The position numbers and the translations under genes were made by a program. A stretch of 64,000 bases of DNA from contig NZ_CP020042.1 in assembly GCF_002028425.1 (NCBI RefSeq), positions 2,604,001 through 2,668,000 on the forward strand, read 5' to 3'. The stretch is from Streptomyces katrae (GTDB lineage Bacteria > Actinomycetota > Actinomycetes > Streptomycetales > Streptomycetaceae). Positions 10,101 through 17,100 of the stretch are shown in pieces (within the stretch, counting starts at the first letter, position 1; the number at the start of each line of letters is the position of its first letter). The notes under the pieces were generated by a model that saw nothing but the letters and a program-made list of their open reading frames with translations, did not search any database and was not told the DNA's origin.

Positions 10101-10324
10101 CATAAGCCAGTCAGCGCCCTGTCCGGGTCGCCACCCCGATCGTTGACGGGAACGAGACCAGCTACGAGTTGGGCAGTGGTCAACAGGATGCGCTGAGGGG
10201 CCCCAGCGGCATCAACCACGAACAGCTCAATAGTGCCGTCACCGGCGTGTTCGGCATCGCGCACGGTAACCAGTGCGCCGTCCACGCGTACCTGTCGGCC
10301 CTTCTCAGGTAATGCGACTGCCAT
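7106..10324 (-). CDS. SNF2-type helicase with C-terminal DUF3883 nuclease-like domain
   Basis: A 1072-residue protein and first gene of the operon. Walker A (GDEPGTGKT) is at residues 121-129, DEAH at about 224-227, TATPH soon after, then a helicase C domain with STDAGGEGIDLQ and the arginine-finger region QRMGRLHRIGQ. Residues from about 975 to 1065 resemble DUF3883: GLGYDL followed by LIEVKG, the D...E-x-K pattern of PD-(D/E)XK nucleases. Helicases of this type partner DUF1156 methylases and DUF499 ATPases in Hma-like systems; DISARM and BREX use related helicases but different partners. The ATG at 10324 gives the conserved N-terminus. A roughly 400-bp non-coding region upstream should hold the operon promoter. 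Confidence 0.88.
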   Translation of the reverse strand: MAVALPEKGRQVRVDGALVTVRDAEHAGDGTIELFVVDAAGAPQRILLTTAQLVAGLVPVNDRGGDPDRALTGLWGRWMQHAVPRIRSAVLATRPLKPFAHQDEAVHGHMLTQPRLRFLLGDEPGTGKTIMAGMYLTEGRRVGLVQGRAVIIVPAHLVTKWERDLQRLFGVTAKRITAAIAADPADLDPRYDTWLVSLDLFTHNGEVRRKVAGSHSSWSLAIFDEAHRLTPTSQFLAAARQVGDCSHHLLLMTATPHRGKEHYFRGLMNLLDPTLYPWDPRKTDYETALVPSKLSFLRRMKEDLVGHDGSKLFKQRFSETISVDLNPYESAVYDAVMDYVETFYVDSATLARSIYGKRAASSLSAVAATLRRRQASLMGAAHERTQPVPPEGLITVHGLGAAADDDEAWARAETALVAARTKDKPRELSEVATLLETVTRAEAAQAPAKWSHLMQLMERHGLRQGEGQLLVFSEFSDTARWLQARFEEAGFSSRVLEGSVDHTTRDALQEDFLAGEFQVLVSTDAGGEGIDLQSAYVMVDWDLPWSMVRLEQRMGRLHRIGQENPVYVYHLVAPHTREGRVQQVMLTNLENAGKSLEGKVYDLLDATADRAGFDWGKAMLDAQAGREVVVPDTQTLIASAQALVAEERSLATPANVSEALERFAADRLEAINPIIVEAMVEQIARTERWRVGPGPAKGIREVAAALAPLPTALGGMWHAYVAAAGDSVRQAINDGATGLDDVIVLGPTEEPFQELVAHALALGEADLVRGSTLVDSGSLTSYVLTLFDADIQVHDGRTRIIRKAPLLIRCSLGQAIPVAWDSLMKLRAPASEDPAAGGTESLPPAVRHDAHEAARETLRSQVAVLVDERRAWIAAARSQLDATQYRFEESIADRPLDERRSLLEQFAVAKSSRAAVLEDIAGVTASSVRLVGWVSVTGGARVETLGYDPDAEQVAITTVVTELERLGYDVDDRQSSGLGYDLYARHRVTREQRLIEVKGQSGPLRAVWLEQNEWAQAQQRTDAYWLYVVINCAATPFVILRQQDPAAALSGHRRVERFQIPLSELNRLIGDQ

Positions 10325-10727
10325 GGTCCCCCCAAGCCCCGTCCGAGTGTCAGGCCACCACGTTCAGCGGCCTATCCCCCACGACGAGCGCCCTGACCAG
10401 TGAGAGCCTAACGGCGAGTGCCCGGCTATGTACCTGTTCCGGTCAGGCTTGCTCTCAAGGATGTGGTGACTCGTCCCCATACTTCACAAATAAAGATCAC
10501 TCCGATGTGCGGTGCAACGGTTGCTCCGATGACACTCCCTCTGTGGAGGCGCCGTCGGGGCGGTGAACCGGAATCCGGTGGCACCCGCCCGGCATCCTCG
10601 CTTGCCAAGGCAAGCCAGCTGCAGCACCGTGGTCTGGATGCTTGCTCAGAATGCGCGCTGAGCCAGCGGCTCCGAGGTGAAGGTGGGGCTGCCATCGGCC
10701 GCCTACGGCGTCAGCCTCTGCCGATTG
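10325..10727. promoter_or_regulatory. Intergenic region: promoter side of the Hma-like operon and terminator of the Nudix gene
   Basis: No gene is seen. The stretch has an AT-richer patch around 10480-10510, where the minus-strand promoter of the helicase operon probably lies. It contains a 13-bp palindrome (10567-10579, ACCGGA/TCCGGT) and a 16-bp palindrome with 7-bp arms (10600-10615) that could end transcription from the XRE-Nudix operon. No exact -35/-10 pair could be assigned. Confidence 0.45.
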
Positions 10728-11210
10728 TCAGGTCCCCGTCGCCGGCAGCTCCCCCTGCTCCAGATAGGCAGTCAGGTCGGATGCTCGTGCGTGGATGGCG
10801 GCGGCAATTCGGCGCGCCAGGCGAGGGATGGTGAGCTCCGCTACCTGGTCGGCGTTGTGGAAGTCGTAGCCGCGGAGCTCGTCGGCTTGCAGTGCGATCT
10901 GTCGGCGGTCATCTGTGCTCAGGAAGCCGCCTTCGAAGAGGTAGAGGACCTTGTCTCCCTCTCCGGGGTTCGGTGCCCAGTCGACGACCAGTAGGCGGCC
11001 GATGTGCGGTGCGATGCCGAGTTCCTCCTGGACCTCGCGCACGCAGGCTTGCCGGGGCGACTCCCCCTCCTCGACGTAGCCCCCTGGGATATCTCGGTAG
11101 TCCTTGTAGGACGGCTCGACGAGGAGGACTCGATCGGCTTCGTCGAAGAAGAGAGCGCCGGCTGCCATGCGGGGGCGGGCCATCTTCGCTTCGTGCTCGT
11201 TCTCGCTCAC
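10728..11210 (-). CDS. Nudix hydrolase
   Basis: A 160-residue protein with a perfect Nudix box at residues 44-66: G44, five residues, E50, seven residues, then REVQEELGI. The family hydrolyses nucleoside diphosphates linked to another moiety; the substrate is not predictable here. It begins 10 bp after the XRE-TPR regulator stop on the same strand, so the two are an operon. A second Met at residue 10 (position 11183) is a possible alternative start. Nucleotide clean-up next to an operon of NDK, CYTH and HD enzymes is suggestive but unproven. Confidence 0.88.
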   Translation of the reverse strand: MSENEHEAKMARPRMAAGALFFDEADRVLLVEPSYKDYRDIPGGYVEEGESPRQACVREVQEELGIAPHIGRLLVVDWAPNPGEGDKVLYLFEGGFLSTDDRRQIALQADELRGYDFHNADQVAELTIPRLARRIAAAIHARASDLTAYLEQGELPATGT

Positions 11211-11220
11211 GGATCGGACT

Positions 11221-12453
11221 CTAGCTGCCCACGACGATGCCCAGCCTGCGGGCCAGGTCTGCGACGGGATGGGCAGGCCGGCCTCTGGTGCCGCGTATCC
11301 AGCCGATGACCAGTTCTCGGCTCAGGTAGTGGTGGCGTACCTGCTCGGGGGCGGCCTGTTCCGCTTCGAGTAGGACGGCCACGGCTTCGTCGGTGCGGTT
11401 CCAGGAGCTGAGCGCCCTTGCGACTTCGAGGCTGTGCCGTACGCGCCGCTCCACGGGCAGGGCGGTCGTGTCGATTCGTGAGCCCAGGTCCGCGGCGATC
11501 TGGATGTCGCCGAGTTCGCCGGCGGTGGCCACGCAGTGGATCGCCACGTTGGTCGGGCCGAAGGCCGTCCACATGTGATTGGCGTCGGCGCCGAGCCGTT
11601 GCGCGGTCTCGTTCGCCTCGCGGAGGAAGGTCTGCGTGGTCGCCCGGTCTTCTGCCCGTGCGGCGGCCATCGCGCCTGTGAGGAACAGCGTGCCGTACAC
11701 CGAGAGGTACTCATCGTTGGCGTTGCCGAGCTCGGGCTGCATGACGGCTGCCGCGTCGTTCACCAGCTGGACTGCGGCTTTGAAGCGTCCGGTGGCCAGG
11801 AGGCAGTGCGTGACCGCTCGGAAGAGCGATCCCGTGATTTCACTGCGGCCGCTGCGCTGCGCTGCTGCCAGACCGCGGTCGGCGGCGATCCACGCCAGCT
11901 CGGACTCTCCGACCTTGCCCAGCACCATGGCCGCCCCGTGGTAGGCGAGAGCGAGCAAGGCGTGGGCTTCCTCCGCCTCGCGCCCCGTGTAGGCGCGGGA
12001 CGCGGCGAGGGCATCAGCCAGGACAAGGGGGAGACGTCGGGTGGCGAAGCCGTACCGAGATGCCTGGTAGGCGTCGAGCACGTCGCTGACGTTGCCTCGG
12101 AGGTCCTGCAGATCGGGTGGTTCCTCGCCGCTGGCGACTCCGAGTAAAGGGGCGAGCTGCTTGTAGTCCATCAGCGTTTCGCGCAGCGCGGGAACCGTCC
12201 GGTGGCCGCTGTCGGCTGACCACTCCATGAGCGCCGGCTCGGCAAGCAGGTCTCCGAGCGAGACGTCGAGGGCTCCGGCGAGTGAGGTGATCACCGAGAG
12301 GCGATCGAGCTCGATTCGGTTGTTCTCCGCTTTGCTCAGCCAGTCCGTGGTACGGCCGACAAGGCCAGCCAGTACCTCTTGGGAGAGGCCACGTCGGCGC
12401 CGGTACCAGGCGACGCGCTCGCCGATGGTCAGGTTCTCTGTCATACCTCGCAT
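11221..12453 (-). CDS. XRE-family regulator with C-terminal TPR-like repeats
   Basis: A 410-residue protein. Residues 10-65 form a Cro/C1-type HTH (RRRRGLSQEVLAGLVGRTTDWLSKAE). The rest is all-helical, with TPR-like repeats such as AHALLALAYHGAAMVLGKVG and LAWIAADRGLAAAQRSG, a layout common in streptomycete regulators that sense a ligand or peptide through TPRs. The start is ATG 12453; ATG 12444 (MTENL) is equally possible because neither has an ideal ribosome-binding site. It is divergent from the plus-strand genes at 12656 onward, with a palindrome in the gap (12487-12503), and probably regulates both directions. Confidence 0.85.
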   Translation of the reverse strand: MRGMTENLTIGERVAWYRRRRGLSQEVLAGLVGRTTDWLSKAENNRIELDRLSVITSLAGALDVSLGDLLAEPALMEWSADSGHRTVPALRETLMDYKQLAPLLGVASGEEPPDLQDLRGNVSDVLDAYQASRYGFATRRLPLVLADALAASRAYTGREAEEAHALLALAYHGAAMVLGKVGESELAWIAADRGLAAAQRSGRSEITGSLFRAVTHCLLATGRFKAAVQLVNDAAAVMQPELGNANDEYLSVYGTLFLTGAMAAARAEDRATTQTFLREANETAQRLGADANHMWTAFGPTNVAIHCVATAGELGDIQIAADLGSRIDTTALPVERRVRHSLEVARALSSWNRTDEAVAVLLEAEQAAPEQVRHHYLSRELVIGWIRGTRGRPAHPVADLARRLGIVVGS

Positions 12454-12486
12454 GTCCTGATCATCACCTCGTGGCCGAAGTGAACC

Positions 12487-12503
12487 CCGGAAAGTTTTTC
12501 CGG
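12487..12503. promoter_or_regulatory. Palindrome between the XRE regulator and the plus-strand cassette
   Basis: CCGGAAA-GTT-TTTCCGG, perfect 7-bp arms, 34 bp upstream of the XRE gene start. A -10-like TACTGT follows at about 12524 on the plus strand. It is a plausible operator for the XRE protein and both divergent transcripts. Confidence 0.45.
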
Positions 12504-12655
12504 CGTGTCACCGGGCGTCCTGGCTACTGTCGCAGCAGACCGTGAACACCGCTGTGAGATGCGAACAACTCGTTCTGCATCGACTGGCATTGGCGAATGA
12601 TGCTCGTCCGTTCCGCCCGTCTTCTTCAGGCAGAGAGATCGGAGATGGCCCAGCC

Positions 12656-12937
12656 ATGACGCCCGCACCGCAAGATCCTGAAGGAGCGGTCCAGGCCGTA
12701 TCGCAGCGCCCCGTGACCGTCGAAGCCGCGGCCGGCTGGAGTTCACTGCCGGAGTGGCTCACGGTCCGCGCGCTCGTGATCGACACGGGCACCGGCCGCC
12801 GGGGTGAGGTGCAGCCGTGGCCCTACTACTCCGAGAGGCCGCCTACCAGTGCCTGGCTGCGGCCGGAAGGCGGCGGGAAGAAGTGGACGGCGCCGATCGA
12901 TGGCCTCCGGCCGGCCCACGGCGATCCGGCCGCGTGA
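12656..12937 (+). CDS. Small hypothetical protein (93 aa)
   Basis: The ATG at 12656 is preceded by GGAGA about 10 nt upstream. I do not recognise a domain. The protein is acidic and polar at the N-terminus, then has SSLPEWLTVRALVIDTGTGRRGEV, which looks like a short beta-strand-rich fold. It overlaps the next gene by 4 bp (GTGA), so the two are translationally coupled. It lies divergent from the XRE regulator, a position where streptomycetes often carry small unknown genes. Confidence 0.6.
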   Translation: MTPAPQDPEGAVQAVSQRPVTVEAAAGWSSLPEWLTVRALVIDTGTGRRGEVQPWPYYSERPPTSAWLRPEGGGKKWTAPIDGLRPAHGDPAA

Positions 12938-13140
12938 AGCCTCAGCAACTGTGGCAGCGGTTCGAGTGGGCAAGCGGGAACTGCTTCCGCTGCGAACGGC
13001 TTGATGTCGAGGTGACCGTCATCGGCTCCATCGTCGTGGGCGACGTCACGGCCGAGATCCACGCGTGCAAGAAGTGCGTTTTCCGCCTGGAGCAGCTGCA
13101 CTGGGTGCTCATCGGGCGGGAGTCTCGGCCACTTGGCTGA
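12934..13140 (+). CDS. Small zinc-ribbon-like protein (68 aa)
   Basis: Starts at the GTG that overlaps the preceding stop (GTGA, 12934-12937). It has two CxxC pairs, NCFRCE near residue 17 and ACKKC about 30 residues later, spaced as in small zinc ribbons. There is no signal peptide or membrane segment. The coupled 93-aa gene and the following NDK operon run in the same direction, 117 bp apart. No function can be assigned beyond probable zinc binding. Confidence 0.65.
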   Translation: MKPQQLWQRFEWASGNCFRCERLDVEVTVIGSIVVGDVTAEIHACKKCVFRLEQLHWVLIGRESRPLG

Positions 13141-13257
13141 TAACCCTTCTATCGGTCAAGTAACTGGCACAGAAGGGGGTTTCGGCGCCGGTAACCTCTG
13201 GCGGACGAGGCGCTGAGCGCCCGTCATATGGCTTGCCTGAGAGCTGAAAGGGAATCG

Positions 13258-13767
13258 ATGGCCCAGGATCAGGAAAACACCGTGGAGCGCACGCTCGTGC
13301 TCCTCAAGCCCGACGCGATGGTCCGCGGATTCAGCGGGAAGATCATCGCCCGCTTCGAGGACGCGTCGCTGAAGATCGTCGGCATCAAGATGAAGCAGAT
13401 GGACGCCGAGTTCACCCGGCGCCACTACTTCGACCTGGAGGAGCGGCTCGGCCCGGAGGTCTACAACCTCACCGCGACCTTCATGCAGCAGGGCCCGGTC
13501 ATCGCGCTCGTGCTGGAGGGCTTCGACGCCGTCGCGACGGTCCGGAAGATCGTCGGCAGCACGTACCCGAACGAGGCCCCCGCCGGCACCATCCGCGGCG
13601 ACTTCTCCCACTACAGCCGCGGCGCCAGCGCCGCCTCCGGGAAGGCCGTGGCGAACCTCGTCCACGCCTCGGGCAACAAGGAGGAGGCCGACATGGAGGT
13701 GGACCTCTGGTTCGACAAGGACGAGCTCCACGACTACCGCACCCTCGCGGAGATCTTCACGTACTGA
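13258..13767 (+). CDS. Nucleoside-diphosphate kinase-like protein
   Basis: A 169-residue protein with the NDK fold. It has TLVLLKPDA near the N-terminus (K17), TIRGDF (R113), and the active-site segment NLVHASGN with N133 and the phospho-accepting H136. The bacterial consensus is NxxHGSDS; here Gly-Ser-Asp is replaced by Ala-Ser-Gly-Asn, so it is a divergent, non-housekeeping paralogue with catalytic residues retained. The start at ATG 13258 is preceded by AAAGGGAA. The reaction would be phosphate transfer between NTPs and NDPs. It opens a plus-strand operon with a CYTH protein and an HD phosphohydrolase, suggesting nucleotide synthesis or signalling. It is the only NDK in this window. Confidence 0.85.
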   Translation: MAQDQENTVERTLVLLKPDAMVRGFSGKIIARFEDASLKIVGIKMKQMDAEFTRRHYFDLEERLGPEVYNLTATFMQQGPVIALVLEGFDAVATVRKIVGSTYPNEAPAGTIRGDFSHYSRGASAASGKAVANLVHASGNKEEADMEVDLWFDKDELHDYRTLAEIFTY

Positions 13768-13841
13768 GCCCGGACCGATGTCACCTATCGGCTGTCGACG
13801 CGTTGAACACCACCAGGCACCACCGTAGGAGAGAAGGCATC

Positions 13842-14141
13842 ATGACCAACCCGACCCGCGTCGCCTCCGTAGCCGAGCTGGAGAACGTCTTCCAGCAGGA
13901 GCTGGCCACCGACCTCTGGGCCGCGGCGGAGACCGCCTTCGCTCTCGCCACCCGCAGCCGTGACATCGGCGACTGGGCCAAGTCCCGCGAGTGGGCCAAG
14001 CAGTGCCTGACGCTGCTGGCCGGCTTCCCGGACGAGACGGAGGGCGACGTCGCAACCAAGCGGGTGTCCGTCGGCGGCGTCCCGCTGCCGAACTACCTGC
14101 ACGAGGGCGTCGTACGCGACCGCTTCGGCGACCTCGACTGA
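13842..14141 (+). CDS. Hypothetical protein (99 aa)
   Basis: The ATG at 13842 follows a good ribosome-binding site (GGAGAG). Mostly helical, with RVASVAELENVFQQELATDLWAAAETAFALATRSRDIGDW and then a short C-terminal segment with GGVPLPNYLHEGVV. No recognised domain, no signal peptide, no membrane segment. It sits between the NDK-like and CYTH genes, 74 bp after the first, and is likely co-transcribed. It may be a small partner protein; no function can be supported. Confidence 0.7.
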   Translation: MTNPTRVASVAELENVFQQELATDLWAAAETAFALATRSRDIGDWAKSREWAKQCLTLLAGFPDETEGDVATKRVSVGGVPLPNYLHEGVVRDRFGDLD

Positions 14142-14289
14142 CGTACAACCACGGCGGCGGTGCGGCACGCGGCCGCGGACCGCACCCCGCCGTTCGCTGA
14201 TCAACCACACATCGCATCCAACTGAGCCATCCCCATGCATGGCCTGGCTCGGGCGAATCACCCATGCCCGATTCCGGAAGGGAGCCCCT

Positions 14290-14880
14290 GTGGCCATCGA
14301 GATCGAGATGCGCGCCCGGTTCGACAAGGACGCCTACGACCAGCTCATCGACCGCCTCACGGCGGAGGCCGAGGACCTCGGCTGCGACGACAAGAATATC
14401 TTCTTCTACGTGCTCCCGGACCAGCTGCTGAAGGTCACCGACAACGTGGCCGCCGGCTCGGCGAAGGTCACGCTCAAGGCCAGCAAGATCGGCCAGGGCG
14501 CCGCGTTCCCCGAAACGGAGATCGCCATCGGCCGCGAGGACGTGCCGGCCGCGGTACGGATCTTCAACGCCCTCGGCTTTGAAGGCACCATGCACCAAGC
14601 GTTCAACCAGCGACACAACTTCCGCTTCCGCGGCGTCGAAATCGCCGTGAAGTGGAGCGAGGCCTGGGGCCACCACGCCGAGTTCGAGGTGCTCCTGGAC
14701 GAGGCCGCCGGTGCCACGGCGCAGGAGGAGGCCGCCGCCCGCATCCGCAACGTCGCCGACGAGCTCGGCGTACGCCTGATGACCGAGCAGGAGCTCGCCG
14801 ACTTCACGGCCGCCTTCGAGGCCGCGGAGCAGGAGCGCAAGGACAGGGACGCGGCCACCGTCGCCGCGCCCGCCCGCTAG
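14290..14880 (+). CDS. CYTH-domain protein (class IV adenylate cyclase / triphosphatase superfamily)
   Basis: A 196-residue protein from GTG 14290, chosen because GGAAGGGAG lies just upstream and the conserved domain starts immediately. It begins with EIEMR, the ExExK-type motif of the CYTH tunnel fold with Arg for Lys. It then has alternating basic and acidic strands (LKVTD, KVTLKAS, ETEIAI), then VEIAVKWSEAWGHHAEFEV, the counterpart of the glycine and E-x-E near the end of CyaB-like proteins. Family members bind triphosphates with divalent metal and act as triphosphatases or cyclases; which applies is not visible. The last 40 residues form a charged helix. It is followed 38 bp later by an HD phosphohydrolase, an interesting synthesis/hydrolysis pairing. 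Confidence 0.75.
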   Translation: MAIEIEMRARFDKDAYDQLIDRLTAEAEDLGCDDKNIFFYVLPDQLLKVTDNVAAGSAKVTLKASKIGQGAAFPETEIAIGREDVPAAVRIFNALGFEGTMHQAFNQRHNFRFRGVEIAVKWSEAWGHHAEFEVLLDEAAGATAQEEAAARIRNVADELGVRLMTEQELADFTAAFEAAEQERKDRDAATVAAPAR

Positions 14881-14918
14881 CCATCCGCTTCGTAGACCAC
14901 CACGAGGAGGTGGGCCCG

Positions 14919-15689
14919 ATGAGCACGACCTCGCCGGCTGGCAGGCTGGTCGAGCTGGCTGCACGCAAGCAGCTCCCGCACCACCAGTACACCGATCCCG
15001 CCACCGTCCGCTGGATCACCGTCAACCGGCCGGACTTCCCCGACGGCCCGCCTCCTCCCACCCTCCGGCCGCATCCACAGGGGCTCGTGACGCGCGCGGC
15101 CATCCCCGGCGACTGGCTGGCCGAGGCCAAATGCCATGACTCCCTCCACGGCGTCAGGCACGCCATGCGGACCGCCGCCCTGGCGGCTCTCCTGGCCGAG
15201 GCCAGGGGGCTCAGCGACAACGACACCGCCACTCTCGTCCTGGCCGCGGCGGTCCATGACTGCCGCCGCCTCCACGACAAGGACGACCGCGGCCACGGCG
15301 CCCGGGCAGCCATCTGGCTCACTGGCAACGCCGACACCGTCTGGAGCCACTTCGGGCTCACCCCTACACCAAGCCGCATCGCCGCTGCCGGCACGGCCGT
15401 CCGCCTCCACGACGTGCCGTATGAGCACTTCTCCCCGGACGACCACACAGACCACAGACGCGCCGAGACGATCAGCGATCTGCTGAAGGCCGCCGACGCT
15501 CTGGACCGCTACCGGTTGCCCAAGCTCACCTGGTGGCCTGACCCCGCCCAGGTTCGCTGCGAGGCGTTCGACGACTTACGCGCCACCGCCTTCGAGCTCG
15601 TCATCCGCTCCGAGTCGGCGTGGCTGGCGGGGGCGAGCAGCGCGGACGCCGTGTTCACCGGGCTGGCTCAGCTGGAGCTGATCAGCTGA
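14919..15689 (+). CDS. HD-domain phosphohydrolase
   Basis: A 256-residue protein from ATG 14919, with GAGGAGG upstream. The HD signature is complete: H81 (SLHGVRHAMR), H113-D114 (AAAVHDC), and an Asp in LLKAADALDRYR near residue 195. HD proteins cleave phosphoester or phosphoanhydride bonds, often in nucleotides. Its stop overlaps the next start by one base (TGATG), so it is translationally coupled to the 463-aa protein. The overall sequence does not match dGTPase or RelA/SpoT. A substrate made by the neighbouring CYTH or NDK-like enzyme is a reasonable inference. Confidence 0.82.
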   Translation: MSTTSPAGRLVELAARKQLPHHQYTDPATVRWITVNRPDFPDGPPPPTLRPHPQGLVTRAAIPGDWLAEAKCHDSLHGVRHAMRTAALAALLAEARGLSDNDTATLVLAAAVHDCRRLHDKDDRGHGARAAIWLTGNADTVWSHFGLTPTPSRIAAAGTAVRLHDVPYEHFSPDDHTDHRRAETISDLLKAADALDRYRLPKLTWWPDPAQVRCEAFDDLRATAFELVIRSESAWLAGASSADAVFTGLAQLELIS

Positions 15690-17080
15690 TGGACTTCCTC
15701 GACGCCTACGAGCAGTGGGCCGACGCCCACGCGTTCTTCGACACCACGCTCATCCCGAGCCCCGCCGACGTCCAGGATCCGCTCGCGGGCCAGATCGCGG
15801 CGTGGGAGGATCGCTTGGCCTTTACCCCCAACGGCCGGCTGCTTCGGGACAACGCCCTCTTCCGCGCGCTGAGCGGGGACGGCAAACTCCACCTCCTCCA
15901 CGTCACGCACGCCCTGGAGCAGATCAGCAAGCACGGCACGCTCTACCCCTCCGGTGGCTGCCTGGTCGGCAGCGTCTACTGCGCGCCCCTCACAGCAACC
16001 GAGCGCGGCTTCCACATGCACAACCTCGGCGAGTACATCCTGACCAAGGAAGCCCCTGCCTTCGCCGCCAAGGCCAACGCCTCGGGGCGGACGCCCACGC
16101 CGCTGATCTTCGAAGTGACTCTCCCGTCGCAGGCGTACCGGGGGCTGGCCGGCGTGGACTACCTCCGCCTCGGCTCGATCCACCTCCAGATCTACAGCCG
16201 CCTGGAGTACCTGCTCTCCAAGACTGAACGCCACCAGCTGCGCGAGACCATCGTCAGCCGGATCAAGAACTCCACAGCCTTCCTCGCCCTGGCGGCTGCC
16301 GTCGCCTACCAGGGCGCGATCGTCCAGTCCGATAGGTTTCTGCGGCTGCTGGACGAGACGATCCCCCGCCTGCCGATCCTCGGCTATGTGTACTTCGAGG
16401 CTCTGGCCGAGTACCTGATGCTGCACTCCGCCACCCCTGGTACGCGCGAGCGGGCCGAGCGCGGCGAGTTCGACAACTGGCTCTACAAAGAGATGCTGTT
16501 CGCGTCCTTCCCGGACATGGCGGGCAAGTTCGACCTGGCCAAGTTCCGGCCGTCGCCCGCTGACCTGGCCACGCTCCTCGCCCGCATCGACCCGGGCATC
16601 GACGTGCGCCACGCCCGTAGCTACCTGACCGAGCGGATCAGCCACCTCGTCGCGGTCCGCCTCTTCACGCCCGGGCAGGTACCCGAAGCCTGGCACCGCA
16701 CCCGCTGGGAGTTCGACAGCCTCTCCACCCAGCTCGGGCCACTCCTCGGCCACCTCATCCACCGCGAGCTGCGCACCTTCGGCCGGTACCCGGACTTCTA
16801 CTTCTACTTCGACCAGCACAAGGCGCTGCAGGCGTGGAACTACTGGAACCACATGGACATCATCACGCCCTTCAACGGGACCGTCCCGAAGGGCGAGATC
16901 GGTATCAACCCCGCGTACCCCGACCTGGCGTACCGGGTCTGGCGAGCTGAGCAGGACGACAGCGGCCACCTCCAGCCCGCCGAGGAGCTCAATCTGACCA
17001 TCGCCCCGCGCCTGGTCGACATCAAGTACACGCTCATGCGCAACAACCAGTGGACCGCCTCGGCCGCTGGCACCGCCTGA
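15689..17080 (+). CDS. Conserved hypothetical protein, possibly ADP-ribosyltransferase-like N-terminus
   Basis: A 463-residue protein starting at the ATG of the TGATG overlap with the HD gene. I do not recognise the family with certainty. Residues about 68-90 read LLHVTHALEQISKHGTLYPS, which resembles the opening strand-helix of ART-fold enzymes such as DarT or KptA (His-x-Thr, then a helix and Gly). The next part has PLIFEVTLP and RLGSIHLQIY. The C-terminal half is helix-rich with aromatic clusters (YPDFYFYFDQHKALQAWNYWNH). There is no signal peptide or membrane segment. It is the largest gene of the cassette and the best candidate for an effector. The ART resemblance is pattern recognition only. 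Confidence 0.7.
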   Translation: MDFLDAYEQWADAHAFFDTTLIPSPADVQDPLAGQIAAWEDRLAFTPNGRLLRDNALFRALSGDGKLHLLHVTHALEQISKHGTLYPSGGCLVGSVYCAPLTATERGFHMHNLGEYILTKEAPAFAAKANASGRTPTPLIFEVTLPSQAYRGLAGVDYLRLGSIHLQIYSRLEYLLSKTERHQLRETIVSRIKNSTAFLALAAAVAYQGAIVQSDRFLRLLDETIPRLPILGYVYFEALAEYLMLHSATPGTRERAERGEFDNWLYKEMLFASFPDMAGKFDLAKFRPSPADLATLLARIDPGIDVRHARSYLTERISHLVAVRLFTPGQVPEAWHRTRWEFDSLSTQLGPLLGHLIHRELRTFGRYPDFYFYFDQHKALQAWNYWNHMDIITPFNGTVPKGEIGINPAYPDLAYRVWRAEQDDSGHLQPAEELNLTIAPRLVDIKYTLMRNNQWTASAAGTA

Positions 17081-17100
17081 TGCGAGAGGACACCGCTCCG

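Noticed and set aside
1267..10324. A BREX or DISARM system
   Set aside because: BREX needs PglZ and BrxC/PglY; DISARM needs DrmA/DrmB (DUF1998) and DrmC. Only helicase, DUF1156 methylase and DUF499 ATPase are present.
10325..10727. Small genes in the gap upstream of the helicase
   Set aside because: Frames of 89-138 codons exist but have poor third-position bias, no ribosome-binding sites and no recognisable protein features.
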